Positions 7,715-13,923 of a DNA stretch of 14,070 nt are shown one piece after another. The stretch lies in NCBI GenBank assembly GCA_027295245.1, contig JAPULF010000315.1, forward strand, positions 1-14,070. The letters are read 5' to 3'. The stretch comes from Planctomycetota bacterium (GTDB taxonomy: Bacteria; Planctomycetota; Phycisphaerae; UBA1845; UTPLA1). Below the pieces are notes generated by a model, which was given only the letters and a program-made list of their open reading frames with translations, was not told where the DNA came from and did not search any database. The position numbers were made by a program, and so were the translations under genes. The stretch's first letter is position 1; each line of letters begins with the position of its first letter.

Positions 7715-7797
7715 ATTGAGTCGTTGTCAGGTTTCAATCGTCGGTGCTCAAGACACTCGCCAGCGAGCGAATGGAGATTATTGCCGCATACGAAACC

Positions 7798-7820
7798 CCC
7801 CGCACCTGTAATGGTCGGGG
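7798..7820 (-). terminator. Possible weak terminator or attenuator hairpin before the Vps4-like gene
   Basis: On the minus strand CCCCGACC and GGTGCGGGG pair (8 bp with one bulged G) around an ATTACA loop, followed by GG and only three T residues. It lies in the 115-base gap between the CHMP2-like gene and the Vps4-like gene. The poor T-run makes full termination doubtful; partial read-through that sets the ratio of filament subunit to ATPase, or an mRNA processing site, would fit equally well. Confidence 0.3.
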
Positions 7821-7830
7821 CTCCCGCACC

Positions 7831-8439
7831 CTACTTGCTTTCCTTGGCGCCTTTTTCCTTCACCGCATTCAACTCCGCCCGGAGCGCCTCCAAGTCGTCC
7901 ATGTCCTTGCTGTGTTCGGCCTCGGCTTCTGCCTCGATCATCGCGTCGATTTCCTCTTCGGTCACTACCTCGGCGGGCGTTTCGGAGGTGTCGCTGGCGG
8001 CCATGTCCTCGACGGTTTCGAGGAACATCGACATTCGCTCCTCCATGCTCTGCGACTGGACCATGGCCTTTTCCCAATCCATTTGCGTTCTGGTCAGGTC
8101 CGTTTCGCTGAACATTCGACCGATCTCGTTGGCCATGGTGCCCATCGCCTGGGCGAAATCGGTCGAGGCCTCGGCCTGCCGCTTGATGATCAGGGCGTTC
8201 TTCACCGCCAGAAGCTGGCGCTCCAGCATCTTCTTGACGGTGGCGGTCTTCTTCAGAGAGTTGCGGATGAAGACGTATTGGGATTGGTCGCCGATCTCCT
8301 TAGCCCGCCGGGCGTTCTTGATGAACTCATCCGTGAACTTGTTCTGCTCGGAGATCGACTTCTCGATGCGCCGGATTCCCTGGCGGATCTTGATGTCCCG
8401 CTCGATGCGCCGCTCTTCCGCTGACTTGAACAGACTCAT
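7831..8439 (-). CDS. ESCRT-III-like protein, CHMP2/Vps2 type, with MIM1-like C-terminus
   Basis: The 202-residue protein is almost wholly helical, basic in the first half and strongly acidic in the last third, as in eukaryotic and archaeal ESCRT-III subunits. Residues ~5-90 form a long helical hairpin (RRIEKSISEQNKFTDEFIKN, then VFIRNSLKKTATVKKMLERQ). Residues 95-147 (DFAQAMGTMANEIGRMF, MDWEKAMVQSQSMEERM) align in pattern with the human CHMP2A stretch MAQAMKGVTKAMGTMNRQL and its following MMEFERQAEIM. Residues ~159-175 are the acidic region. Residues 182-194 (DLEALRAELNAVK) resemble a MIM1 helix, the part of CHMP1-3 proteins that binds the Vps4 MIT domain; the hydrophobic spacing fits, but the usual Arg is Glu. 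The ATG at 8439 has GAGG seven bases upstream. The next gene encodes the Vps4-like ATPase. A PspA/Vipp1 relative is the main alternative, but PspA proteins lack such an acidic MIM tail. Filament assembly on membranes is inferred. Confidence 0.77.
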   Translation of the reverse strand: MSLFKSAEERRIERDIKIRQGIRRIEKSISEQNKFTDEFIKNARRAKEIGDQSQYVFIRNSLKKTATVKKMLERQLLAVKNALIIKRQAEASTDFAQAMGTMANEIGRMFSETDLTRTQMDWEKAMVQSQSMEERMSMFLETVEDMAASDTSETPAEVVTEEEIDAMIEAEAEAEHSKDMDDLEALRAELNAVKEKGAKESK

Positions 8440-8495
8440 GGGAGGCCCTCTTCAAAACTCCTCGCAACCGGCGACTCTCGCCGATCGCCGCTGGA

Positions 8496-8687
8496 TCACT
8501 CTTCCGGTATCGCCAGCCAGCAGATGACATATACCAGGATTCCGCAAAACGCCGTCGCCACCGAAAGCACGACATAGAGCAGTCGGGCAAGCGTGGGGTC
8601 CATCCCCAGATACTCCGCGAATCCACCGACCACGCCGCCGATCATCCGATGACGTCGCGATCTACGCAAAATCCTGCTCGTGTGCAT
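8496..8687 (-). CDS. PspC-domain membrane protein
   Basis: The 63-residue protein is essentially one PspC domain: a basic start (LRRSRRHRM), the signature IGGVVGGFAEYLGMDPTLAR, then a hydrophobic stretch (LLYVVLSVATAFCGILVYVI) and the typical ending CWLAIPEE. In the phage-shock response PspC sits in the inner membrane and with PspB senses envelope stress, recruiting PspA, which belongs to the ESCRT-III superfamily. Here it lies directly upstream of the CHMP2-like gene, and no PspA is present in the window. The start is firm: GGAGG lies eight bases before the ATG and overlaps the stop region of the preceding gene, from which it is separated by three bases, so translational coupling is likely. 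Recruiting one of the ESCRT-III-like proteins to the membrane is an inference from this arrangement. Confidence 0.88.
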   Translation of the reverse strand: MHTSRILRRSRRHRMIGGVVGGFAEYLGMDPTLARLLYVVLSVATAFCGILVYVICWLAIPEE

Positions 8688-8690
8688 TGC

Positions 8691-9509
8691 CTAATCCTCC
8701 GCGAGTGCCCGACGGCCGGGTGACGCCTCGCGACGCGAGCCTACTTCTTCGTCGTCGCCGTCATCCATTACCGCCGGTGTTTCGCTTGCTGTGTCCTCGC
8801 TCGGTTTGTCGTCTGCGCCCCGATTCGGCGATTCATCGAGTCCGGTCGCTGCCCGCGAATCCGCAACCGTGTCCTCATCCGCACCGGCATCGGATTCGGA
8901 TTCGAGATCGGGCTCTACATCTACAGCCGCCAATTCGTTTTCCGAGGGCGGCTCAGACACCCCGTCCGGTACATCTTCCCGCTCGACCACAACCACTGGC
9001 ATCAACTCCCTCGATGCTTCAGGCTCATTCGACTCGCCCACGGTCCGCGACCGCGTGGCTTCCGCCGCCGTCAGGCTCTCTCCGCATTGGCCGCAGTAGC
9101 GGGCCGTCATGTTTCGCACTGCCGATGAGCAACGATGGCAAATCGGCGGGCACTCGCACGAATACGCACGTTCATCCTCCAAATAGGAACGTAATTCGTA
9201 CGCGAGCTGCACGCTCTTGCGATGTGAGCCGATGTCCATAGCCACAGTTGTCTTTCCGCGTCTCGACTTCAGTTCGATGTCGATCCGGGGCCGCTGATCG
9301 ACGTCGAAGACGCGCCGAAACATGGCTACGACTCTGGTCACGGGTGTGGTCGGCCGGTGGCGGGCCGACTGGGGTAGATCCTGGGTCTCCAGTCGTTGAC
9401 CGTCCAGCCACCAAGCGTTGAAAAGCCGGTATTCCCGTCGGGCGGCGAACTGCAGGATGGCCCCCTGCACTTCCGACTTTTTCCGATCGACGGTCACTTC
9501 CATCGCCAT
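8691..9509 (-). CDS. Zinc-ribbon protein with long acidic tail, function unknown
   Basis: I do not recognise this family as a whole. The 272-residue protein starts with a compact region of about 110 residues (VTVDRKKSEVQGAILQFAAR, then TRVVAMFRRVFDV, RIDIELKSRRGKTTVAMDIG) that looks like mixed alpha/beta. A zinc ribbon with Cys124/Cys127 (CHRC) and Cys139/Cys142 (CGQC) follows. Residues ~150-272 are low-complexity, rich in Glu, Asp, Ser and Pro, and probably disordered. The start is ATG 9509, preceded by GGAG at eight bases; an upstream extension to 9626 would overlap the preceding gene and is rejected. A second in-frame ATG lies at 9503. Its place between two ESCRT-III-like genes and directly before pspC suggests an adaptor role in the same system, which is inference only. 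Confidence 0.65.
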   Translation of the reverse strand: MAMEVTVDRKKSEVQGAILQFAARREYRLFNAWWLDGQRLETQDLPQSARHRPTTPVTRVVAMFRRVFDVDQRPRIDIELKSRRGKTTVAMDIGSHRKSVQLAYELRSYLEDERAYSCECPPICHRCSSAVRNMTARYCGQCGESLTAAEATRSRTVGESNEPEASRELMPVVVVEREDVPDGVSEPPSENELAAVDVEPDLESESDAGADEDTVADSRAATGLDESPNRGADDKPSEDTASETPAVMDDGDDEEVGSRREASPGRRALAED

Positions 9510-9552
9510 TCTGCCGGCTCCATGCGCGTCGAAGGGCTCGGGCGGCGTCTTC

Positions 9553-10158
9553 TTACGCCCCCTCGGCCGCTTGATGACGCTCTCGCACGCGGCGGTCCGC
9601 TTCATCGAAGGCCTGCGCCGAGTCACTGATCAGACCGGTATCCATCTGGTCCCAGACATCCAGAAGCTGCTGGCTGCCCGGCGTCAATATGGATTCAGTC
9701 TCGCCCGCGCCGATCTGAAGCATCGAGTCGAGGCGGTCCTGGTACATCTCCGTCGTGATCGACTCGTTCTCGATCATCTTCTCGAGGGCGACCAAGTCAC
9801 GTTCCGTGATCATGCCGATCTTGCTGCCCATCGCCTTGGCCTTGTCCGCGTTCTCTCGAAGCATCCGCATCCGCGTGACGGTCAGGGCCTCCTTGCTGCG
9901 GATGCCCAGTTGGCGGCTGGTCATCAACTGCTCGGTCGTCTTGAGATCGAACTCCTGGGCCAGGACGCGCCGCACCTCCGGTGTCGTCTCATTCCGACCG
10001 CGCTCGAAGATTTCCTGCTTCTTTCCGGCCAGATCGCCAATCCGCTTCAGAAGCTGGTCGCGATCGCGCTGCAGCAGCAACTCCTGCTTGCGCAGCTCCG
10101 CCCGCGTCATCTGCGACAACGACTTGCTCTTCTTGGTCAACCAGTCAAAGAGACCCAT
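9553..10158 (-). CDS. ESCRT-III-like coiled-coil protein (second subunit)
   Basis: The 201-residue, all-helical protein begins MGLFDWLTKK, a short amphipathic start much like that of CHMP3 (MGLFGKTQEK) and of PspA/Vipp1, where this segment contacts membranes. Residues ~17-55 form a first basic helix (ELRKQELLLQRDRDQLLKRI). Residues 60-115 form a second (EVRRVLAQEFDLKTTEQLMT, then MRMLRENADKAKAMGSKIGM). The pattern, including VLAQEF where CHMP3 has VLAKEM, resembles the ESCRT-III core hairpin. Residues ~118-150 (LVALEKMIENESITTEMYQD) may be the next helices. The C-terminal part is acidic but I see no clear MIM motif. Ribosome binding upstream of the ATG is weak. It lies 81 bases after the winged-helix ESCRT-III gene. 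The family assignment rests on helical pattern and context, so a generic coiled-coil protein remains possible. Confidence 0.6.
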   Translation of the reverse strand: MGLFDWLTKKSKSLSQMTRAELRKQELLLQRDRDQLLKRIGDLAGKKQEIFERGRNETTPEVRRVLAQEFDLKTTEQLMTSRQLGIRSKEALTVTRMRMLRENADKAKAMGSKIGMITERDLVALEKMIENESITTEMYQDRLDSMLQIGAGETESILTPGSQQLLDVWDQMDTGLISDSAQAFDEADRRVRERHQAAEGA

Positions 10159-10239
10159 GTATCAATCCAATCGAAAACCGCGAATGGCTAAGCAAGACGG
10201 CCCTTGTCGTCGCCGCTCGTGCCTCACGGGGCGCGTCCG

Positions 10240-11646
10240 CTACTCCGCCTGGGCCTGTCCGCGCTCCCGTCGGCCGGACTCGGTCTCGCGGGGCGCGGCT
10301 TCGGACGACGATGCCTTCGCCGATCCGCTTCCCTCGGAGGATTCGCCTTCCAGCTCGCGTAGAATCGCCGCCTCGTCGTCCGAAATCGACGTCTCCGCCA
10401 TGTTGACTTCCAGACTGCTCACAAGATCGTCGCTGGCGCTCAAGTCCTCCAGGATCTGCTCCGCGTTGACCGCCGCCTCCGTCAACTCCTCGCCGGTCGG
10501 CAACTGCGCCACCGTGCCCGTCTGGGCCAACTCCAGATTGTGAATGTGCGTGCTGATCACGTTGATCTGCTTGCTGAGGATGGACGCGCTCGTATTGACG
10601 CGCGAAATGTCCTTTCGCAAACGCGAAATCTGACCGGCGATACGGCGTTTCGCCACGCCCACCTTCGTCGCCTTGCCCTCGTCGCGGAGTTGCCCTTCCT
10701 TCTTCTCGAGCTTCGAAATGTCCGTGTAAAGACGATCCAACCGGCCGCTCAGCGACGCCCGGCGCTCCGACAATACGTTGATCTTAGTCGCCTCTTCTCC
10801 TTCCTTCGAGAAGAGACTCTTGACCCATTCCGACAAAGACATGGAACCGTCCTCCCTGCCGGACGCGACCGGCGCCCCGCGGAATAGCATCATTTCCCCG
10901 GATCGTTTCGAGACCCGCAACTCCGGATCGGCCTTCTCGACGACATCGAAGGCCTGTTCCACAACCGATTGGGGAAGGTCCAGACGCTCTGCAACACTGC
11001 GGGCGGAAACGCTGCCGGTCAGAAGATCGGTGCTGCGCTCCTCCAGTTCCTGGCGAACCCGACCGATTTTCTGGCCGATCTGTTCCGGATCAAACAGCTT
11101 GCAGAGTTTGGCATCGTGCGTGCCCAGCCCCTTTGAAATCCGCCATCCGCCGTCTTCACGGGGCTCAATCAAAACGAGCCGGACGCCCGAAATCTGAGGT
11201 GGAGAATTCCAGACTTCTTCCTCGAAGCCGCCCGGGCTACAAACGCCGATCAAGTGCGGCGCCTTGTTCTTCGTTTTCAGAGACTCCACGTGCCGCATCA
11301 GCTCGGACATCGAAACCGGCGGGGCCGGCTCGTCCGTTTCCAACAGGGGTCCCGGCGGCGCAAGCACCGACGCGATAGTCACGCTCTTGACGCGCTTCCC
11401 GAAGAGCCATCGCCGATCGAGACCGCGCATCGTGAATCCGTACCCGTGCGGCATCCGGCCGTATCGTTCGCGATCGTAAATCCGGCGGTCCACCATGGCG
11501 GCCCGAACCGCCTCGGCGGAATCATGCTCTTCCCGCTCGAACCGCGACCCGCCCAAAAGCGTCCCCCCTGCCTCGGCCAGGTTGGCCCGCACACCGGCCA
11601 TGTATTCGGACTCTACCTCGCACGCATATTCGGATGCCGTTTTCAT
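10240..11646 (-). CDS. Winged-helix plus ESCRT-III-like protein (CHMP7/CdvB-like layout)
   Basis: The 468-residue protein seems to have three parts. Residues ~1-175 form an alpha/beta domain I cannot name (KAPHLIGVCSPGGFEEEVW, then GVRLVLIEPREDGGWRIS). Residues ~196-256 look like a winged helix (SARSVAERLDLPQSVVEQAF, then strands ELRVSKRSGEMMLFRG). Residues ~270-432 resemble an ESCRT-III domain: an opening MSLSEWVKSLFSKEG, a basic helix LSERRASLSGRLDRLYTDIS, a second helix (KRRIAGQISRLRKDISRVNT), a link NLELAQTG, and acidic helices ending ISDDEAAILRELEGES. Winged helices joined to ESCRT-III domains occur in CHMP7 and archaeal CdvB, though in CdvB the order is reversed. The last 35 residues are Ser-rich and probably disordered, and could be a kinase target. 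It is preceded by a 178-base gap with no gene and a weak ribosome site, so an internal promoter is possible. Confidence 0.65.
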   Translation of the reverse strand: MKTASEYACEVESEYMAGVRANLAEAGGTLLGGSRFEREEHDSAEAVRAAMVDRRIYDRERYGRMPHGYGFTMRGLDRRWLFGKRVKSVTIASVLAPPGPLLETDEPAPPVSMSELMRHVESLKTKNKAPHLIGVCSPGGFEEEVWNSPPQISGVRLVLIEPREDGGWRISKGLGTHDAKLCKLFDPEQIGQKIGRVRQELEERSTDLLTGSVSARSVAERLDLPQSVVEQAFDVVEKADPELRVSKRSGEMMLFRGAPVASGREDGSMSLSEWVKSLFSKEGEEATKINVLSERRASLSGRLDRLYTDISKLEKKEGQLRDEGKATKVGVAKRRIAGQISRLRKDISRVNTSASILSKQINVISTHIHNLELAQTGTVAQLPTGEELTEAAVNAEQILEDLSASDDLVSSLEVNMAETSISDDEAAILRELEGESSEGSGSAKASSSEAAPRETESGRRERGQAQAE

Positions 11647-11824
11647 TCGTCCGGTTCCATCCGCAGGGACGATCCATCCATCCGGGCGCGGGCCCTCGCC
11701 GGCGCTTCACGAACACCACAGACCCCATCTTACACTTGTTGCGACCCGCCGACATATTGGGAGGCTGGCCGTCTGGGATCGGTCCGAAAACAAGCGATTC
11801 GTGGTTGCTCGGACCTGGGCCGGC

Positions 11825-12076
11825 CTAGGCCCGCTCCTTGCCGCAAAACCGGCAGAACCGACCGTGCGGGTAATTCGGTGACCGGCAACGCCTGCACACC
11901 CACGCATTCGGTACCGACCCCCAGGAGTCGTCGCCGAAGGCATCGTTGCGGCGCCTCTCCTGCAGGCTCTGGTTGCGTCGAAACGACCGGGTGATGGATC
12001 GCAGCGCGAAGATGGCGAACACCAGCGTGAATATGACGACAAAGACAGGCATCCCCATTGGCATCCAGTTTACCAT
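11825..12076 (-). CDS. Small one-helix membrane protein with zinc ribbon
   Basis: The 83-residue protein has a single hydrophobic helix at residues ~8-27 (GMPVFVVIFTLVFAIFALRS), a basic stretch (RSFRRNQSLQERRR) that should lie in the cytoplasm, and a C-terminal zinc ribbon with Cys61/Cys64 (CRRC) and Cys75/Cys78 (CRFC). I recognise no named family. It starts six bases after the kinase stop codon, so translation is probably coupled; ATG codons at 12064, 12058 and 12052 are other possible starts. The zinc ribbon resembles those on the kinase and on the 8691-9509 protein. Confidence 0.7.
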   Translation of the reverse strand: MVNWMPMGMPVFVVIFTLVFAIFALRSITRSFRRNQSLQERRRNDAFGDDSWGSVPNAWVCRRCRSPNYPHGRFCRFCGKERA

Positions 12077-12082
12077 GCCGCA

Positions 12083-13159
12083 TCAGCCCACACTCGCGGG
12101 CAACGACGACCCGCACGAGATACAGAAACGGTCACCCTTCTCGGGATAGGCCCCGCACGACGGACAGCGACGCGGATCCAATGCGATCTGCGTACCACAA
12201 AGGATACAGAAATTATCGTCCGCGGCGACATCGGCGCCGCATGACCCGCACACGCCTGAATCCGAACCCGCTACGCCGGGCAACGGGGGCGGTGACGGAA
12301 TCGCGCCATACGATCCCCCGCGAACAACGGGCGGCTTGCTCATGGTCTCGATCATGTTCAAGACCGCGGCCGCACTCGGGAATCGGCGCTCGCGACGGGT
12401 GTACAATCGCGAAAACACCGGATCTACCCAGGACGGCAGTCCTTCGCGAACGGAAGACGGCATGTCGCTTCCGCTCGGTCGTTCACCGGCCAACAATTCA
12501 AACAGCACGATGCCGACGGCATACAAGTCGGTTCGGGCGTCCGTGACGCCGCCGTCTCGTTGTTCGGGCGCCATGTAGGCGAGCGTACCCGAAATGCTCT
12601 TGCCCTCTTCGGACAGCAGGCTGCCCGACTGCATGATGGTCGAGGTTGTGATCTCACAGGCGCGGCCGAGGCCGAAGTCGGTAACTTTGACATCCGACAC
12701 GTCGATTTCCTCGGCGGGTTTCGATCCGCCGCCGACGATCAGCACGTTCGCCGGTTTGATATCGCGGTGAATCACGCCGTTGGCGTGCGAGTGGTCCAGG
12801 GCCCGGAGAATGCCGCACACGATTCGCTGGGCGGCCCGCAGGGGCATTCCGTTCGTATAGGAATCGACAAGTTCCCGAAGCGACGCACCGTCGACGAATT
12901 CCATGGCCAGGTAGGGCACATCGGCATACGGATCGAGCCCGATCGCCCGGACGATGTTGGGATGATTCAGGCCGTGGATCGTGACGCCTTCGCGCTGGAG
13001 ATTGCGAACGTATTGCGAGTCGGTGGGAACCTTGATGGCGACCAGCTTGTCCTTCCAGATATGGTGGTGGGCCTTCCACACCTGTCCAAAGCTGCCCGAA
13101 CCGACCTCGGCATCCAGGACGTATTCGCTGATGCGGTCGCCGACCTTCACCACGGACAT
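12083..13159 (-). CDS. Hanks-type Ser/Thr protein kinase with two C-terminal zinc ribbons
   Basis: The 358-residue protein has a complete kinase domain (~10-270): Gly-rich loop GSGSFG (20-25), ATP-binding Lys43 in VAIK, catalytic HRDIKPAN (131-138), DFG (161-163) and APE (197-199) with GTLAYM before it. All catalytic residues are present, so it should be active. After a Pro-rich linker (IPSPPPLPG) come two zinc ribbons: Cys304/307 with Cys318/321 and Cys332/335 with Cys346/349. There is no transmembrane helix or PASTA domain, so it is probably cytosolic and targeted by protein contacts. The start is supported by GAAGGG seven bases before the ATG. It overlaps none of its neighbours; the next gene follows after six bases. 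Phosphorylation of the ESCRT-III-like proteins downstream is an attractive but untested idea. Confidence 0.93.
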   Translation of the reverse strand: MSVVKVGDRISEYVLDAEVGSGSFGQVWKAHHHIWKDKLVAIKVPTDSQYVRNLQREGVTIHGLNHPNIVRAIGLDPYADVPYLAMEFVDGASLRELVDSYTNGMPLRAAQRIVCGILRALDHSHANGVIHRDIKPANVLIVGGGSKPAEEIDVSDVKVTDFGLGRACEITTSTIMQSGSLLSEEGKSISGTLAYMAPEQRDGGVTDARTDLYAVGIVLFELLAGERPSGSDMPSSVREGLPSWVDPVFSRLYTRRERRFPSAAAVLNMIETMSKPPVVRGGSYGAIPSPPPLPGVAGSDSGVCGSCGADVAADDNFCILCGTQIALDPRRCPSCGAYPEKGDRFCISCGSSLPASVG

Positions 13160-13182
13160 GGCAATTCCCTTCGGCCGCTTAA

Positions 13183-13197
13183 AACCGGCAGCCGGTT
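13183..13197 (-). terminator. Short inverted repeat with T-run at the end of the membrane-protein gene
   Basis: On the minus strand AACCGG and CCGGTT pair around CTG, followed by TTTT that partly overlaps the stem. It begins at the stop codon of the four-helix protein gene and lies 24 bases before the kinase start. The stem is only 6 bp, so it may cause partial termination or be an operator-like palindrome; full termination seems unlikely. Confidence 0.3.
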
Positions 13198-13634
13198 CAT
13201 GAGGTCTCCACGTGCCTGGCTAAAGACTCGCAGATTACAGAATTATACGCCCCGGCGGCGACGAAACCAAGCATCACGACGAACCAGGTGAAGCCTCCGG
13301 TGAAACCCCAATCCGCCAACCAAAACGCCAATAGGATGTCGATAGCACAAAACACTCCGATGATCGCTACGCTCACCATCCCGGCGATGTTCGCCGTCTG
13401 AAGCCTCGACTGAAACTGCAACAGCGGTCCCATGAAAAGATAGCTCGACCACGGAAGTCCGCCCACCAAAACGATCCAGATAAGCACTCGTTTGAGCACC
13501 CCGCCGATCGCCACGACCGTGTCCCAGTTTTGCCAGGTCCAGATTCCGCCGGCGACGACCGCCAGGAAAATGATCGCGGACGCCACCTTGGTACCGACGA
13601 ATTTCCCGATCTCGGCGAGGAACACGGTCACCAC
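13197..13634 (-). CDS. Four-helix integral membrane protein, function unknown
   Basis: I do not recognise this 145-residue protein. Four hydrophobic segments are clear at roughly residues 17-35 (VASAIIFLAVVAGGIWTW), 49-72, 82-108 and 114-134 (FTWFVVMLGFVAAGAY), joined by short loops. It should be an inner-membrane protein with few exposed residues. The start is uncertain: GTG codons at 13634, 13631 and 13625 are all in frame, with GGAG just upstream; spacing favours 13625 or 13631. It is the first gene after a plausible promoter, lies 37 bases before the kinase gene, and may be the membrane anchor of the cluster, which is inference. Confidence 0.7.
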   Translation of the reverse strand: MVTVFLAEIGKFVGTKVASAIIFLAVVAGGIWTWQNWDTVVAIGGVLKRVLIWIVLVGGLPWSSYLFMGPLLQFQSRLQTANIAGMVSVAIIGVFCAIDILLAFWLADWGFTGGFTWFVVMLGFVAAGAYNSVICESLARHVETS

Positions 13635-13923
13635 CTCTCCAAAAGGGCATCAGCCTACTATTTACTATAATCTCCGTCACGCCTGTGAGAACTACAATCC
13701 AAACGGTGTTTTAGAATCGCCCTCACGGCCAGCCCGAGATCAGGCCGGATGACCTCACAATCCTCTATGCACCAATGATTTATGTGAATGACTGGGCGTG
13801 TCGTGAAACAAGCTTCGTCCGGGATCAACAGCCGCGACATCGCTTTTCTGTCCCGAATGAGAAGTGCGGGCCCTGTTTCCATCCGCCCGCCAAGGAGCAC
13901 CCTTCAATCGGGCCCTGAGCGCT
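13635..13923. other. Upstream region of the minus-strand cluster
   Basis: This 289-base stretch has a lower GC content than its surroundings, particularly around 13655-13710, and carries the promoter-like hexamers listed separately. A minus-strand frame of 80 codons (13658-13900) is open here, but its codon use is not like that of neighbouring genes, it has no ribosome site, and it runs through the promoter-like sequence, so I do not call it a gene. Confidence 0.5.
13664..13691 (-). promoter_or_regulatory. Candidate sigma70-type promoter for the ESCRT-like cluster
   Basis: On the minus strand TTCTCA (13686-13691, 4 of 6 to the -35 consensus) and TATAGT (13664-13669, 5 of 6 to the -10) are 16 bases apart in the most AT-rich part of the right-hand region. 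Transcription would start near 13657, giving a leader of about 25 bases before the GTG starts at 13634-13625. It could drive the whole series of minus-strand genes down to 4777. Confidence 0.45.

Noticed and set aside
7724..8527. 267-codon plus-strand open frame with hydrophobic Ser/Ala-rich translation
   Set aside because: It covers the whole CHMP2-like gene and part of pspC in antisense. The apparent hydrophobic stretches come from reading acidic and Ala codons of the minus strand in reverse.
9510..9626. 39-residue N-terminal extension of the zinc-ribbon protein
   Set aside because: It would overlap the end of the preceding gene by more than 70 bases, and a good GGAG lies before the ATG at 9509.
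13658..13900. 80-codon minus-strand open frame
   Set aside because: Codon use is unlike neighbouring genes, no ribosome site is seen, no family is recognisable, and it includes the probable cluster promoter.
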